The notes: generated by a model from the letters alone, not told the origin. 64,000 nt of DNA from Tepidimonas fonticaldi (GCF_007556755.1 NZ_VJOO01000011.1:1-64000); one strand, 5' to 3'; positions 51,207 through 62,032 are shown, numbered from the stretch's first letter. A program made the numbers and translations.

Positions 51207-51947
51207 TCAGGCGCCCACGCCGTCGACGAGGCGGACCGCCGCGGCGTAGTCCAGGTCGCCGCTGTAGATGGCGCGGCCGCAGATGACGCCCTCCACGCCT
51301 TCGGACTCGACCTCGCACAGCCGACGGACATCGTCCAGGTTGGACAGCCCGCCCGAGGCGATGACCGGGATGGACAGGGCCTGCGCCAGCCGCACCGTGG
51401 CCTCGATGTTGATGCCGGTGAGCATGCCGTCGCGGCCAATGTCGGTGTAGATGACGGACTCGACACCGTAGTCCTCGAACTTGCGCGCGAGGTCCACCAC
51501 CTCGTGGCCGGTCAGCTTGCTCCAGCCGTCGGTGGCGACTTTGCCGTCCTTGGCGTCCAGCCCGACGATGATGTGTCCCCCAAACGCCGTGCAGGCGTCC
51601 TGCAGGAAGCCGGGGTTCTTGACCGCCGCGGTGCCGATGATGACGTAGCGCAGGCCGGCGTCCAGGTAGCGCTCGATGGTGTCGAGGTCGCGGATGCCGC
51701 CGCCGAGCTGCACATCGACTTCGTCGCCGACCTCGCGCAGGATGCTGCGGATGGCGGCTTCGTTGCGGGGTTTGCCGGCGAATGCGCCATTGAGGTCCAC
51801 CAGGTGCAGGCGGCGCGCGCCCTGCTCGACCCAGTGGCGGGCCATGGCGGCGGGGTCGTCGCTGAACACGGTGGACTGGTCCATGTCGCCTTGCTTGAGG
51901 CGCACGCATTGACCGTCTTTCAGGTCGATGGCAGGAATCAGCAGCAT
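51207..51947 (-). CDS. hisA: ProFAR isomerase HisA
   Basis: HisA isomerises ProFAR to PRFAR. The 246-residue TIM barrel starts [21 protein letters not shown] (catalytic Asp at 8), with the second Asp in [14 protein letters not shown], plus the phosphate motif [13 protein letters not shown] 51947 is used; the open frame upstream lies within hisH. Confidence 0.97.
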   Translation of the reverse strand: MLLIPAIDLKDGQCVRLKQGDMDQSTVFSDDPAAMARHWVEQGARRLHLVDLNGAFAGKPRNEAAIRSILREVGDEVDVQLGGGIRDLDTIERYLDAGLRYVIIGTAAVKNPGFLQDACTAFGGHIIVGLDAKDGKVATDGWSKLTGHEVVDLARKFEDYGVESVIYTDIGRDGMLTGINIEATVRLAQALSIPVIASGGLSNLDDVRRLCEVESEGVEGVICGRAIYSGDLDYAAAVRLVDGVGA

Positions 51948-51967
51948 GGCTCGTCGGGGGTGGGGCT

Positions 51968-52660
51968 TCAGGGGTTCCAGTGCAGGAAGTTGCGGTACAG
52001 CGCCAACCCCTGGGCCGAGCTTTTTTCGGGGTGGAACTGGGTGGCGAACAGGTTGTCGCGCGCGATGGCGCTGGCAAAGCGCACGCCGTACTCGGTCATA
52101 CCGGCGGCATGGGCCGGGTCGGCCGGATGGGCGTGGTAGCTGTGCACGAAATAATAGTAACTGCCGTCCGGGATGCCGGCCCACAGCGGATGGGGCGCGG
52201 GCCGCTCGGCAGCGCCGTGCTCGAAGCCGTACCAGACCCGGTTCCAGCCCATCTGCGGCACCTTGAAGCGGCTGCCATCGGGCTGACTCTGGCCCTCCAG
52301 GCGAAACCGAACCACCTGACCGGGGATCAGGCCCAGGCCGGCAGTGTCGCCTTCCTCGGAGTGCTCCAGCAGCATCTGCATGCCGACGCACACCCCGAAC
52401 AGCGGCTTGGTGGCCGCGGCGTGCAGGACCGCCTCGCGCAGGCCGCTGCGCTCCAGCTCGGCCATGCAGTCGGGCATGGCGCCCTGCCCCGGCAGCACGA
52501 CGCGGTGCGCATCGCGCACCACCTGCGGACTGGCGGTCACGACCACCTCGACATGGTCGGTGGCCAGCGCCGCATGGATGACCGCCTGCGCCACCGAGCG
52601 CAGATTGCCCATGCCGTAGTCGACGACCGCAACCGTCTCGCGCCTGACCGGAATGTTCAT
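51968..52660 (-). CDS. hisH: Imidazole glycerol phosphate synthase glutaminase subunit HisH
   Basis: HisH supplies ammonia from glutamine to HisF. The 230-residue product has [12 protein letters not shown], the oxyanion strand motif PGQGAMPDC, the nucleophile Cys91 ([10 protein letters not shown]) and the His-Glu pair in FHPEKS. ATG 52660 gives [10 protein letters not shown]; the frame upstream overlaps hisB's end. Confidence 0.96.
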   Translation of the reverse strand: MNIPVRRETVAVVDYGMGNLRSVAQAVIHAALATDHVEVVVTASPQVVRDAHRVVLPGQGAMPDCMAELERSGLREAVLHAAATKPLFGVCVGMQMLLEHSEEGDTAGLGLIPGQVVRFRLEGQSQPDGSRFKVPQMGWNRVWYGFEHGAAERPAPHPLWAGIPDGSYYYFVHSYHAHPADPAHAAGMTEYGVRFASAIARDNLFATQFHPEKSSAQGLALYRNFLHWNP

Positions 52661-52692
52661 CGTGGTGGGGGGAGATTCGGCGTGCACTGGCC

Positions 52693-53310
52693 TCACAGGC
52701 TGCCCTTGGTCGAGGGGATGGCATCCCCCAGCCGGGGGTCGCGCTCCAGCGCGGCCCGCAGGGCGCGCGCAAAGGCCTTGAAGATGGTCTCGCACTGGTG
52801 GTGCGCGTTGTGGCCCTTGAGGTTGTCGATGTGCAGCGTCACGCCGGCGTGGTTGACGAAGCCCCGAAAAAACTCGTAGACGAGCTGGGTGTCGAGCTGG
52901 CCGATCATACCGGCCGTGAAGCGCACGTCCATGTGCAGGCCCGGACGGCCGGAAAAATCCACCACGACGCGCGACAGCGCCTCGTCCAGCGGCACGTAGG
53001 CGTGGCCGTAACGGCGGATGCCGCGCTTGTCACCGACCGCGCGCGCCACCGCCTGCCCGAGGGTGATGCCGACGTCCTCCACCGTGTGGTGGCCGTCGAT
53101 GTGCAGGTCGCCGCGGCACTCGATCTCCAGATCGATCAGCCCATGGCGGGCGATCTGGTCCAGCATGTGGTCGAAAAAGCCGATGCCGGTGTCCAGCCGG
53201 GCGCGGCCGGTGCCGTCGAGGTCCACGCGCACGCGGATCTGGGTCTCGGCCGTCACGCGCTGGACGTCCGCGGTGCGGGCGGCGGCGCTGGGAGCAGGCA
53301 GGGTGGTCAT
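52693..53310 (-). CDS. hisB: Imidazoleglycerol-phosphate dehydratase HisB
   Basis: HisB dehydrates IGP using manganese. The 205-residue monofunctional protein has the two metal motifs [11 protein letters not shown] and [12 protein letters not shown], plus [14 protein letters not shown]. It lacks the phosphatase half seen in E. coli HisB, so histidinol-phosphatase is encoded elsewhere. ATG 53310 overlaps the hisC stop by 4 bases. Confidence 0.97.
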   Translation of the reverse strand: MTTLPAPSAAARTADVQRVTAETQIRVRVDLDGTGRARLDTGIGFFDHMLDQIARHGLIDLEIECRGDLHIDGHHTVEDVGITLGQAVARAVGDKRGIRRYGHAYVPLDEALSRVVVDFSGRPGLHMDVRFTAGMIGQLDTQLVYEFFRGFVNHAGVTLHIDNLKGHNAHHQCETIFKAFARALRAALERDPRLGDAIPSTKGSL

Positions 53311-54404
53311 AGCGATGGCGGCAGCGCCGCGAGCAGCGCCTCGTTCTCGGCGGGCGTGCCCACGGTCAGCCGCAAGCAGTTGGCAAGCATCGGGTGCATT
53401 GTAGAAACATTCTTCACGAGGACGCCACGCGCGCGCAGGCCGGCGAACGCCTTGGCGGCGTCGGGCACGCGCACGAGGATCATGTTCGCCTCGCTGGGGT
53501 AGGGCTGCACGCCGGGCAACGCGGCCAGGGCGCGCATCAGCCGCTGCCGCTCGGCCCGGATCGCCGCGGCCTGTTCGGCAAACACGTCGGCGTGCTCCAG
53601 CGCGAACAGCGCGCACTCGGCATTGAGGGCGCTGACGTTGTACGGCGGGCGCACCTTGTCGATCTGCGCCACGAGCGGCGCGGCCCCGATCAGGTAGCCC
53701 AAGCGCACCCCGGCCAGGCCAAACTTGGACAGTGTGCGCATGACCAGCACATGTCCGTGCGCCGCCGGGTCGGCGCGCCATTCGTCCAGCCAGGTGTGGC
53801 TGGCAAAGGGCTGGTAGGCCTCGTCCATGACGACCAGCCCCCCCACCGCGCCGGCGGCAGCGATCAGCCGCCGGATCACGGCCGGATCCCAGCAGTTGGC
53901 GGTCGGGTTGTTGGGATAGGCCAGGTAGGTGATGGCCGGTCGCACCCGGGCGATGGCCTCGAGCATCGCCGCCTCGTCGAGCGCAAAGTCGGGCGCCAGC
54001 GGCACGCCGTGGAAGGCCAGCCCCTGCAACTGCGCGCTCATGGCGTACATCACGAAGCCCGGCACCGGCGCAAGGATGGCGGCGCCCGGCCGGTCGCAGG
54101 CCATCGCCAGCAGGCTGATCAGCTCGTCCGAGCCGTTGCCCAGCATGAGCGCCGCGCCCGCGGGCAGCCCGACGTGCGCCGCCAGCGCGCGTTTGAGGTC
54201 CTCGATGCGCGAGCCCGGGTAGCGGTTGACGGCCACCGCCCCCAGCCGTTGGCCGAGCGCGTGTTGCAACGCCTCGGGCAGCGGGTAGGGGTTTTCCATC
54301 GCATCCAGCTTGATCAGGCCGGTCGCGTCCTGAATGGCATAGGCATGCATGCCCTGCACGTCCTGGCGGATGCGCTGCAGCGCGGCCTCCAGCAACGGGT
54401 TCAT
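53307..54404 (-). CDS. hisC: Histidinol-phosphate aminotransferase HisC
   Basis: HisC transfers an amino group to imidazole-acetol phosphate using PLP. The 365-residue class I/II aminotransferase has [11 protein letters not shown], the PNNPTAN motif, MDEAYQPFA and the PLP-lysine region [15 protein letters not shown]. Its ATG overlaps the hisD stop by 4 bases. Confidence 0.96.
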   Translation of the reverse strand: MNPLLEAALQRIRQDVQGMHAYAIQDATGLIKLDAMENPYPLPEALQHALGQRLGAVAVNRYPGSRIEDLKRALAAHVGLPAGAALMLGNGSDELISLLAMACDRPGAAILAPVPGFVMYAMSAQLQGLAFHGVPLAPDFALDEAAMLEAIARVRPAITYLAYPNNPTANCWDPAVIRRLIAAAGAVGGLVVMDEAYQPFASHTWLDEWRADPAAHGHVLVMRTLSKFGLAGVRLGYLIGAAPLVAQIDKVRPPYNVSALNAECALFALEHADVFAEQAAAIRAERQRLMRALAALPGVQPYPSEANMILVRVPDAAKAFAGLRARGVLVKNVSTMHPMLANCLRLTVGTPAENEALLAALPPSL

Positions 54405-55744
54405 GCCGCACCCTCCTCGCGCAGGCGCAGCTCGGCAGCGCGCGCGTGGGCGGTCAGGCCCTCGCCGTGCGCCAGCACCGACGCGATGCGGCCCAGCGTC
54501 TGCGCCCCCTCGGCGCTGACCTCGATCAGGCTGGAGCGCTTTTGAAAGTCGTACACCCCCAGCGGGCTGGAAAAGCGCGCCGTGCCGCTGGTAGGCAGCA
54601 CATGGTTGGGGCCGGCGCAGTAGTCGCCCAGGCTCTCGCTGGTGTAGGCGCCCAGGAAGATGGCCCCCGCGTGGCGCAGCAGCGGCTCCCAGCGGTGCGG
54701 CTCGCGGCTGGCGATCTCCAGGTGCTCGGGCGCGATGCGGTTGCTCAGCGCGCAGGCCTCCTCCATGCTGCGGGTGCGGATCAGCGCGCCCCGGCCCTCG
54801 AGGCTGCGCACGATGATGTCCGCACGCGGCATCGTTGGCAGCAGCCGGTCAATGGCGGCCTGCACCGCATCCAGATAGGCCGTGTCCGGGCACAGCAGAA
54901 TGGACTGCGCCAACTCGTCGTGCTCGGCCTGGCTGAACAGGTCCATCGCCACCCAGTCCGGCGGCGTGGTGCCGTCGGCGAGCACCAGGATTTCGCTCGG
55001 CCCGGCGATCATGTCGATGCCGACGGTGCCAAAAACATGCTTCTTGGCGCTGGCGACGTAGGCGTTGCCCGGGCCGGTGATCTTGTCCACCTGGGGAATG
55101 GTCGCCGTGCCATAGGCCAGCGCCGCCACGGCCTGCGCCCCGCCAATGGCAAACGCGCGGCTCACCCCCGCGACGTGCGCAGCGGCCAGCACCAGCGGGT
55201 TGCGCTCGCCGCGCGGGGTCGGCACGACCATCACGATCTCCGGCACGCCGGCGACGTGCGCGGGGATGGCGTTCATCAACACGCTGGACGGATAGGCGGC
55301 CTTGCCGCCCGGCACATAGATGCCGACACGGTCCAGCGGCGTGACTTTTTGGCCGAGCAGCGTGCCGTCGGCATCGCGGACCTGCCACGAGCGGCCGCAG
55401 GCCTCGAGCTGCGCCTCGTGGTAGCGGCGCACGCGCGCGGCGGCCTGCTGCAGTGCCTCGCGCTGGTCGGCGGGGATGGCTTCGAAGGCGGCGCGCAACA
55501 CATCGGTGCCCAGCTCCAGGTCGGCCATGCGCTCGGCCTCCACCGCGTCGAACCGGCGGGTGTACTCCAGCACCGCCGCATCGCCCCGGGCCCGCACGTC
55601 GGCCAGGATGGCCGCCACGCGGGATTCGATCGCCGCATCGGTGTCCGCCGACCAATGCAGGCGGGCCGCAAAACGCGCTTCGAAGTCGGTATCGGCGGTA
55701 TCCAGCCGCAGGGGCCGGGCTCGGGGGGTGTCGGCAGCAGTCAT
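54401..55744 (-). CDS. hisD: Histidinol dehydrogenase HisD
   Basis: HisD oxidises histidinol to histidine in two NAD-dependent steps. The 447-residue product has [38 protein letters not shown], and the zinc/catalytic region [22 protein letters not shown] and [10 protein letters not shown] 55744 is taken; GTG 55750 is also possible. It precedes hisC with a 4-base overlap. Confidence 0.97.
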   Translation of the reverse strand: MTAADTPRARPLRLDTADTDFEARFAARLHWSADTDAAIESRVAAILADVRARGDAAVLEYTRRFDAVEAERMADLELGTDVLRAAFEAIPADQREALQQAAARVRRYHEAQLEACGRSWQVRDADGTLLGQKVTPLDRVGIYVPGGKAAYPSSVLMNAIPAHVAGVPEIVMVVPTPRGERNPLVLAAAHVAGVSRAFAIGGAQAVAALAYGTATIPQVDKITGPGNAYVASAKKHVFGTVGIDMIAGPSEILVLADGTTPPDWVAMDLFSQAEHDELAQSILLCPDTAYLDAVQAAIDRLLPTMPRADIIVRSLEGRGALIRTRSMEEACALSNRIAPEHLEIASREPHRWEPLLRHAGAIFLGAYTSESLGDYCAGPNHVLPTSGTARFSSPLGVYDFQKRSSLIEVSAEGAQTLGRIASVLAHGEGLTAHARAAELRLREEGAA

Positions 55745-55822
55745 GGGCACGATTGTCGCAGCACAGCGGGGAAAGCGGGGCCGCCCGCGCGGCCTGCAGG
55801 CGGCGGCGGTGGGGTCAGCCGC

Positions 55823-56503
55823 TCAGGCGGCGGGTGCCGCCACCGCCTGCGCGAAGGCATCCAGAATGGGACGGATGAGCGCGCGCTTGAGTTTGAGCGA
55901 GGTCGGCCGCACCACGAGCTGCGAGGAAATGTCCATGATGCGCTCGACCTCCACCAGCCGGTTGGCCTTGAGCGTGTTGCCGGTGGACACCAGGTCCACG
56001 ATGGCGTCGGCCAGCCCGGTCAGCGGCGCCAGCTCCATGCTGCCGTAGAGCTTGATCAGATCCACATGCACGCCCTTGCTGGCAAAAAACTCGCGCGCGA
56101 TGGCGACGTATTTGGTCGCGACACGCAGGCGCGCGCCCTGGCGCACGGCGCGCACATAGTCGAAGTCCGCCGGGACGGCCACGCTCATGCGGCAGCGGGC
56201 GATGCCCAAATCCAGCGGCCGGTACAGCCCCACCTGGGCCGCGTCGCCCCAGGCGGCCTCGTGCTCGATCAGCGTGTCCTTGCCGCACACGCCCAGGTCG
56301 GCGCCACCGTGCTCCACATAGGTCGGCACGTCGGTGGCGCGCACCAGGACCACGCGCACCTCGGGCCGGTTGGTGGGCAGGATCAGCTTGCGCGAGGTTT
56401 CGGGGTCTTCCAGCACCTCGATGCCGGCGGCGCGCAGCAGGGGCAGCGTCTCCTCGAAGATGCGGCCCTTGGACAGGGCCAAGGTGACGGTTTCGGCGCT
56501 CAT
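55823..56503 (-). CDS. hisG: ATP phosphoribosyltransferase HisG (short form)
   Basis: HisG catalyses the committed step of histidine synthesis. The 226-residue product has the catalytic core ([57 protein letters not shown]) but no C-terminal regulatory domain. This is the short form, which needs the HisRS-like partner HisZ for activity and feedback; hisZ is not in this window. Its ATG overlaps the murA stop by 4 bases. Confidence 0.96.
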   Translation of the reverse strand: MSAETVTLALSKGRIFEETLPLLRAAGIEVLEDPETSRKLILPTNRPEVRVVLVRATDVPTYVEHGGADLGVCGKDTLIEHEAAWGDAAQVGLYRPLDLGIARCRMSVAVPADFDYVRAVRQGARLRVATKYVAIAREFFASKGVHVDLIKLYGSMELAPLTGLADAIVDLVSTGNTLKANRLVEVERIMDISSQLVVRPTSLKLKRALIRPILDAFAQAVAAPAA

Positions 56504-57777
56504 GCGATCCTTTCGATGTCGGCCCCCAGGGCCCGCAGCTTGCGCTCCATGCGGTCATAGCCACGGTCCAGGTGGTAGATGCGGTCGACGACCGTCTCGC
56601 CGTCGGCCACCAGGCCGGCGATCACCAGACTGGCCGACGCGCGCAGATCGGTCGCCATGACGGCGGCACCGGTCAGGCGCTGGCCGCCTTCGACGACGGC
56701 GGTGCGCCCGTCGATGTGGATGCGCGCGCCCAGCCGGGCCAGCTCCTGCACATGCATGAAGCGGTTTTCGAAAATCGTCTCGGTGACGGCGCTGGGCCCC
56801 TGCGCCACGCAGTTGAGCGCCATGAACTGCGCCTGCATGTCGGTGGGGAAGCCCGGGTATTCGGTCGTGCGAAAGCTCTGCGCACGCAGGGCCGCGCCGC
56901 CCGGCGAGCGCACGCGGATGCCGGTGGCATCGGCCTCCACGGTGGCGCCCGCCTCGCGCAGCTTGTCGATGACGGCATCGAGGTGATCCCCCCGCCCGCC
57001 GCGCAGCCAGGCCTCGCCGCCGGTGGCGGCCACCGCGCACAAAAAGGTACCGGTCTCGATGCGGTCGGCCACCACGGTGTGCTCGGTGCCGCCCAAGGCC
57101 GGCACGCCTTCGATGCGGATGCGGCTGGTCCCGTGCCCCTCGATGCGCGCGCCCATGCGGATCAGCATCTCGGCCAGATCGACCACCTCCGGCTCCTGGG
57201 CGGCGTTTTCCAGCACCGTCTCGCCCTCGGCCAGGGTGGCGGCCATCATCAGGTTTTCGGTGCCGGTCACGGTGACCATGTCGGTGGTGATGCGCGCGCC
57301 GCGCAGGCGCGAGCGGCCGGCGGGCAAGCGGGCCTCGATGTAGCCGTGCTCGACCGCAATCTCCGCCCCCATGGCCTGCAGGCCCTTGATGTGCTGGTCC
57401 ACCGGCCGCGAGCCGATGGCGCACCCGCCCGGCAGCGACACCCGCGCCTGACCGCAGCGGGCGACCAGGGGCCCCAGCACCAGCACCGAGGCGCGCATGG
57501 TCTTGACCAGCTCGTACGGCGCGACCGGATCCAGTGCCGCCGCGGCGTGCAGCGTCATGCCGCCGCGCTCGTCATGCGTTTGCACTTGCACGCCCATGCG
57601 CTCCAGCAGCGTGCGCATGGTGGCCACGTCGCGCAAACGGGGGACGTTGCGCAGCATCACCGGCTGGTCGGTCAGCAGCGCCGCGCACAGCTCGGGCAGC
57701 GCCGCGTTCTTGGCGCCGGAGACGAGCACCTCGCCATGCAGGCGCTGGCCGCCGCGGATCAGGAGTCGGTCCATCAT
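56500..57777 (-). CDS. murA: UDP-N-acetylglucosamine enolpyruvyl transferase MurA
   Basis: MurA starts peptidoglycan precursor synthesis. The 425-residue product has [10 protein letters not shown] (Lys24 equivalent of E. coli Lys22) and Cys119 in [11 protein letters not shown], the residue targeted by fosfomycin, so it should be sensitive. [13 protein letters not shown] is also present. Tandem ATGs at 57777 and 57774 both fit; GAGGGG precedes them. It sits between a BolA gene and hisG, a standard Burkholderiales order. Confidence 0.97.
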   Translation of the reverse strand: MMDRLLIRGGQRLHGEVLVSGAKNAALPELCAALLTDQPVMLRNVPRLRDVATMRTLLERMGVQVQTHDERGGMTLHAAAALDPVAPYELVKTMRASVLVLGPLVARCGQARVSLPGGCAIGSRPVDQHIKGLQAMGAEIAVEHGYIEARLPAGRSRLRGARITTDMVTVTGTENLMMAATLAEGETVLENAAQEPEVVDLAEMLIRMGARIEGHGTSRIRIEGVPALGGTEHTVVADRIETGTFLCAVAATGGEAWLRGGRGDHLDAVIDKLREAGATVEADATGIRVRSPGGAALRAQSFRTTEYPGFPTDMQAQFMALNCVAQGPSAVTETIFENRFMHVQELARLGARIHIDGRTAVVEGGQRLTGAAVMATDLRASASLVIAGLVADGETVVDRIYHLDRGYDRMERKLRALGADIERIA

Positions 57778-57784
57778 CGACCCC

Positions 57785-58033
57785 TCAGGCCTGGCCGGCG
57801 GCACGCCACTCGGCCGGGGTGTAGGTCTTCATGGACAGTGCATGCACCTCGTCGGTGTGGATGCGCTGGCCCAGCGTGGCGTAGACCAGCTGGTGGCGCT
57901 GCACGGCACGCCGCCCCTCGAACGCGGGCGAGACGATCACCGCCGCCCAGTGGCGGCCGTCGCCGGACACCTCCAGGTGGTCGCAGGGCAGGCCGGCAGC
58001 GATGAGGGAGCGGAGTTGGTCGGCAGTCATCAT
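57785..58033 (-). CDS. ibaG: BolA-family protein (IbaG/YrbA-like)
   Basis: The 82-residue protein is a small alpha/beta BolA domain with the [19 protein letters not shown] and [10 protein letters not shown] sequences. The position next to murA and the mla genes is that of E. coli IbaG (YrbA), linked to acid stress and glutaredoxin-type Fe-S proteins. Tandem ATGs at 58033 and 58030 fit. Confidence 0.9.
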   Translation of the reverse strand: MMTADQLRSLIAAGLPCDHLEVSGDGRHWAAVIVSPAFEGRRAVQRHQLVYATLGQRIHTDEVHALSMKTYTPAEWRAAGQA

Positions 58034-58097
58034 GGAGGGTAAAGCGGCAGGACGGCACGGCGCGCGCTGCGCGACGCGCGGAATCGATGGCCCAGGG

Positions 58098-58853
58098 TCA
58101 ATGGCGAATCTTGTACCCGATGCGCAGCAGGTGCAAGGTCAGAGCGGCCACGGCCAGGAAAGCCCCCGCCACCACCGCCAGACTCAGCCAGGGCGAAACG
58201 TCGCTGACCCCGAAAAAGCCGTAGCGCGCCCCGTCGATCATGTAGAAAAACGGATTGAGGTGGCTGACGGTCTGCCAGAAGGGGGGCAGCGAATGGATGG
58301 AATAGAACACGCCGGAGAGAAACGTCATCGGCATGATGATGAAGTTCTGGAAGGCGGCCATCTGGTCGAACTTTTCGGCCCACAGCCCCGCGATGACCCC
58401 CAGCGACCCCAGCAACCCCGCGCCCAGCACGGCAAACGCCACGATCCACAGCGGGTGCGCAAACCGCAGGTCCGCCGCCCAGGCCGTCACCAGCAGCACC
58501 CCGGCGCCCACCACCAGCCCGCGCACCACGGACGACCCGACGTAAGCCGCAAACCAGGCGCGGTGCGACAGCGGGGTGAGCAGGACGAAGACCAGGTTGC
58601 CCATGATCTTGCTCTGGATCAGGCTGGACGAGCTGTTGGCAAATGCGTTTTGCAGCAGGCTCATCATCGCCAGCCCCGGCAGTAAAAACGCGGTGTAGCC
58701 CACGCCGTCGTAGACCTGCACATGCTCCTCCAGCACATGGCCGAAGATCAGCAGGTACAGAATCGCCGTGACGATCGGCGCGGCCACGGTCTGGAAAGCC
58801 ACCTTCCAGAACCGCAGCACCTCTTTCAGAAACAGGGTCTGCCAACCAGTCAC
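58098..58853 (-). CDS. ABC-2 type transporter permease (YadH-like)
   Basis: The 251-residue protein has about six membrane helices, an N-terminal amphipathic stretch (LFLKEVLRFWKVAFQTVAAP) and the ABC-2 signature region NFIIMPMTFLSGVFYSI, LPPFWQTVSHLNPFFYMIDG. It starts at GTG 58853, overlapping the ATPase stop by 4 bases (GTGA). This permease/ATPase pair resembles E. coli YadG-YadH; substrate unknown. Confidence 0.93.
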   Translation of the reverse strand: MTGWQTLFLKEVLRFWKVAFQTVAAPIVTAILYLLIFGHVLEEHVQVYDGVGYTAFLLPGLAMMSLLQNAFANSSSSLIQSKIMGNLVFVLLTPLSHRAWFAAYVGSSVVRGLVVGAGVLLVTAWAADLRFAHPLWIVAFAVLGAGLLGSLGVIAGLWAEKFDQMAAFQNFIIMPMTFLSGVFYSIHSLPPFWQTVSHLNPFFYMIDGARYGFFGVSDVSPWLSLAVVAGAFLAVAALTLHLLRIGYKIRH

Positions 58854-59776
58854 GCGCGCCCCTCCCCGTCCGGCTGCCCGGCCATCAGCTCCAGGAACAC
58901 ATCCTCCAGATCCGCTTTGTGGACCTCGATGTCTTCCATGACGATGCCGGCTTGGCGCAGCGCCGCCAGCGTCTGCTCGACCTCGTAGGCGTCGTGCACC
59001 TTGATCTGCTTGATGCGGCCCGTCACGCGGGCGCGCGCCGCCAGCGCGTCCGGCAGGGCCTGATCGGTCTTGAAATGCAGCACGTTGGACGAGGCGCGGC
59101 GCAACAGCTCGGCGGTGCGCTCCAGCGCGATCACGCGGCCGGCCCGCAGCATCGCGATGCGGCCGCACAGGGCCTCGGCCTCCTCCAGATAGTGGGTGGT
59201 CAGCAGCACGGTGCAGCCGTCGCGGTTGAGGCGCGAGATGAAGGCCCACAGCGTCTGCCGCAGCTCCACGTCCACGCCGGCGGTCGGCTCGTCCAGCACG
59301 ATGACCTGGGGCCGGTGCACCAGCGCCTGCGCCACCATGACGCGGCGCTTCATGCCGCCGGAGAGCTGGCGCATGTTGGTGTCAGCCTTATCGGCCAGCC
59401 CCAGCCCGGCCAGCAGCTCGTCGATCCACGCGCCATTGCCCTGGATGCCAAAGTAGCCGGACTGAAAGCGCAGGGCCTCGCGCACCGTGAAGAAGGGGTC
59501 GAACACCAGCTCCTGCGGCACGATGCCGAGCCGCCGCCGAGCCTCCATGGGCTGGGCATGCACATCGGCGCCAAACACGGTGACGCGCCCGCGGGTCGGC
59601 CGGCTCAGACCCGCCAGGATGCTGATGAGGGTGGTCTTGCCCGCGCCGTTGGGGCCGAGCAGGCCGAAGAATTCGCCCGGCTGGATGTCGAACGTCACAT
59701 CCTGCAGCGCCTGCAGCGGCCCGCGCGAGGTGTCGAAACGCTTGTTGACCTGCTGGAAAGAGATGGCGGCGGACAT
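58850..59776 (-). CDS. ABC transporter ATP-binding protein (YadG-like)
   Basis: The 308-residue ATPase has Walker A GPNGAGKT (41-48), Q-loop GIVPQELVFDPFFTV, signature LSGGMKRR, Walker B VIVLDEPTAGVD and the H-loop THYLEEAE, followed by a regulatory C-terminal part of about 90 residues. It pairs with the downstream permease. The two lie between mlaB and the BolA gene in Burkholderiales mla loci. Confidence 0.95.
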   Translation of the reverse strand: MSAAISFQQVNKRFDTSRGPLQALQDVTFDIQPGEFFGLLGPNGAGKTTLISILAGLSRPTRGRVTVFGADVHAQPMEARRRLGIVPQELVFDPFFTVREALRFQSGYFGIQGNGAWIDELLAGLGLADKADTNMRQLSGGMKRRVMVAQALVHRPQVIVLDEPTAGVDVELRQTLWAFISRLNRDGCTVLLTTHYLEEAEALCGRIAMLRAGRVIALERTAELLRRASSNVLHFKTDQALPDALAARARVTGRIKQIKVHDAYEVEQTLAALRQAGIVMEDIEVHKADLEDVFLELMAGQPDGEGRA

Positions 59777-59788
59777 AAACCGGTCATT

Positions 59789-60082
59789 TTACGCGGGCAG
59801 CAGTTCGGCCACGCCGTACAGGCCGGCCAGCACCCGCGCCCGCTCGTTCAGGCCGTCCAGCCGCCAGTGCGCCCCGCGTGCCAGCACCTCGCGCCGCACC
59901 GCGAGCAGCACCGCCAGCGCGGAGGAGTCGAACTCGTGCAGGGCCGAGGCATCCAGCTGCACCGTCGCGCCGCGGCCCGCAGCGGCCAGCGCCGCGCGGC
60001 ACTGGGCCAGATAGGCCGCCGCCTGCGCATGCGTCAGGGTGGCGGGCAGCGCCGGCAAGGTCAAGGCAATCGGCCCCCCCAT
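59789..60082 (-). CDS. mlaB: STAS-domain protein MlaB
   Basis: MlaB binds the MlaF ATPase and is needed for stability of the MlaFEDB complex in the inner membrane. The 97-residue protein has a STAS fold with VQLDASALHEFDSSALAVLLAVRRE (the Ser-Ser region in the phospho-loop position). It is preceded by mlaC with a 6-base gap, in the mlaF-E-D-A-C-B order. Confidence 0.88.
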   Translation of the reverse strand: MGGPIALTLPALPATLTHAQAAAYLAQCRAALAAAGRGATVQLDASALHEFDSSALAVLLAVRREVLARGAHWRLDGLNERARVLAGLYGVAELLPA

Positions 60083-60088
60083 GGCGGC

Positions 60089-60718
60089 TCAGCCCCGCTG
60101 GGCGTTGGCGCGGTTGCGTTCGGCCAGCGCATCGATCAGCCCATCGATGCCCTTGGCGCCGATCTCCTGCGCGAACTGGGTGCGGTAGGTCTCGACCAGC
60201 CACACGCCGAGCACATTCAGGTCATAGACCTTCCAGCCCGACGGGGTTTGCTCCAGCCGGTAGTCGAGCTGGATCGGGTCGCCCTTGCCGCGGATTTCGG
60301 AGCGCACGACCACCTCGGTCGCGCCAGCCGCCGCGCGCAGCGGGCGAATCACCAGCGTTTGGTCGCGAATCTGCGTCAGCGCGCCGGCATAGGTGCGCAC
60401 CAGCAGGGTCTTGAACTCGGCTTGCAGACGCTGGCGCTGCTCGGGCGTGGCCTGGCGCCAGAAGCGGCCCACTGCGGACGACGTCATGCGCTCGAAATTG
60501 ACATGCGGCATCAGCTTGGTGTCCACCAGCTCGACGATGCGGGCCATGTCGCCGTTGCGGATCGCCGGATCGCGCTTGACGGTCTCGAACACATCGTTGG
60601 CCACGCGCTGGATCAGCGCATCGGGGGCCTCCGTGGCCTGCGCCCGGGACGGCCAGGCGGGCAGCGCGGCCGCGGCGACCACGGCCATCAGGGCCAGCCA
60701 CTGGCGGCGGCCGGTCAT
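60089..60718 (-). CDS. mlaC: Phospholipid-binding periplasmic protein MlaC
   Basis: MlaC ferries phospholipids between MlaA at the outer membrane and MlaFEDB at the inner membrane. From ATG 60718 the product is 209 residues, like E. coli MlaC (211), with signal peptide MTGRRQWLALMAVVAAAALP and cleavage after AQA. The core has FETVKRDPAIRNGD, LMPHVNFERM and GWKVYDLNVLGVWLVETYR. GTG 60826 and ATGs at 60811, 60769 and 60763 are alternative starts giving a longer leader without a clear signal peptide; choice by family length. Confidence 0.9.
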   Translation of the reverse strand: MTGRRQWLALMAVVAAAALPAWPSRAQATEAPDALIQRVANDVFETVKRDPAIRNGDMARIVELVDTKLMPHVNFERMTSSAVGRFWRQATPEQRQRLQAEFKTLLVRTYAGALTQIRDQTLVIRPLRAAAGATEVVVRSEIRGKGDPIQLDYRLEQTPSGWKVYDLNVLGVWLVETYRTQFAQEIGAKGIDGLIDALAERNRANAQRG

Positions 60719-60829
60719 CGCAACCACCGGGCGGGCAGAAAGGGGTAGGGTCGGCTTGCTCATATCCATTGGGGTCGGGGGGACGGCCGCGGGTTCCGGT
60801 CGGTTACCCATGGTTACGGTCGTCACACG

Positions 60830-61546
60830 TCAGTCATCGTCGCCGCGGGCCGCATCGACCTGGCTTTGGCGCCGCGCCAGGTAGGCGTCGCGTGTAAAAC
60901 CATATTTATCCAGCGCCGCCTGCTCCAGCAGGTCACCCGCGCGCAGCAGGGTGGCGCGCGTGTCCACCAGCCGCAGCGTCTGGGCGGTGTTGCGGGTCGC
61001 CACATCGTCGATGCCCTGCGACACGGGGTCCGCCCGGCGGTCGACGGGCAGCGCCACGGCCTCGCGCACGCTGGACGGGCCCAACAGCGGCAGCACCAGA
61101 TACGGCCCTGACGGCACGCCCCAGCGGCCCAGGGTGTGGCCAAAGTCCAGCGTCGTGCGGGGGATGCTCATCTCCGTCGCCAGGTCGATCACCCCCCCAA
61201 AGCCGAGAAGGGTGTTGACGCCAAAGCGCATGGCGTTTTCCACCGCGGGCTGCGGGCGGGCCTGTAAGGCCGCGTTCACGGCCGACCACAGGTCGCGCAG
61301 ATTGCCAAAAAAGTTGCCCACCCCAGTGCGCACCGGTGAGGGCACGGCCGCCACATAGCCTTCGGCGACGGGCTTGAGCACCGCGCGGTCCACCGCCTCG
61401 TTGAACTGATAGACGCCGCGGTTGAACGGCTCCAGGGGATCGCGCGGATGCGCGTCGGGCCCGGTGGCGCAACCGGCCAGGGCCGCGAGCACGCCTCCCA
61501 GGCCGATCAGACGCGCGGCCCGGCTGTGCAGGGTTACTTGGCTCAT
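60830..61546 (-). CDS. mlaA: Outer-membrane lipoprotein MlaA (VacJ)
   Basis: MlaA removes misplaced phospholipids from the outer leaflet of the outer membrane. The 238-residue product has a lipoprotein signal with lipobox LAGC (about 23-26) and the VacJ core: DPLEPFNRGVYQFNEAVDRAVLKPVAEGY, FFGNLRDLWSAVN and GRWGVPSGPYLVLPLLGPSS. Here mlaA lies inside the operon, between mlaD and mlaC, unlike E. coli where vacJ is separate. Its ATG overlaps the mlaD stop by 4 bases. Confidence 0.96.
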   Translation of the reverse strand: MSQVTLHSRAARLIGLGGVLAALAGCATGPDAHPRDPLEPFNRGVYQFNEAVDRAVLKPVAEGYVAAVPSPVRTGVGNFFGNLRDLWSAVNAALQARPQPAVENAMRFGVNTLLGFGGVIDLATEMSIPRTTLDFGHTLGRWGVPSGPYLVLPLLGPSSVREAVALPVDRRADPVSQGIDDVATRNTAQTLRLVDTRATLLRAGDLLEQAALDKYGFTRDAYLARRQSQVDAARGDDD

Positions 61547-62013
61547 TTGCCGTCCCCCGCCTCGGCGGCCTTGTTGAACAGGAACTGGCCGATCAGGTTT
61601 TCCAGCACCACGGCGGACTGGGTTTGCGCCACCACATCGCCCGCAGCCAGATTCGCGTCTGCGCCGCCCGGCTCGATGCCGATGTACTGCTCGCCCAGCA
61701 GCCCGCTGGTCAGGATCTTGAACGAGCTGTCCTTCGGGAAGGTGTAGCGCGACTCCAGCGCCAACACCACGCGCGCCTGAAACGTCTTGTCGTCGAAGGT
61801 GATGGACTCCACGCGCCCGACCAGCACGCCCGCGCTGCGCACCGCCGCCTTGGGCTTGAGCGAGCCGACGTTGTCGAACGTGGCGGTGACGCGGTAGGTC
61901 GGCGCAAAGCTCAAGTTGAGCAGGTTGGCCGCCTGCAGCGCCAGAAACAGGATGGCCGCCGCGCCGATCAGCACGAACAGGCCCACCCAGACATCGATCT
62001 TGGAACGTTGCAT
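61543..62013 (-). CDS. mlaD: MCE-domain lipid transport protein MlaD
   Basis: MlaD forms a ring around the lipid channel of the Mla inner-membrane complex. The 156-residue product has an N-terminal membrane anchor (VWVGLFVLIGAAAILFLALQ) and an MCE domain (FDNVGSLKPKAAVRSAGVLVGRV to LLGEQYIGIEPG). It begins 19 bases after mlaE and overlaps mlaA by 4 bases. Confidence 0.96.
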   Translation of the reverse strand: MQRSKIDVWVGLFVLIGAAAILFLALQAANLLNLSFAPTYRVTATFDNVGSLKPKAAVRSAGVLVGRVESITFDDKTFQARVVLALESRYTFPKDSSFKILTSGLLGEQYIGIEPGGADANLAAGDVVAQTQSAVVLENLIGQFLFNKAAEAGDGK

Positions 62014-62032
62014 CCGTCGAATCCTTCCCTGA

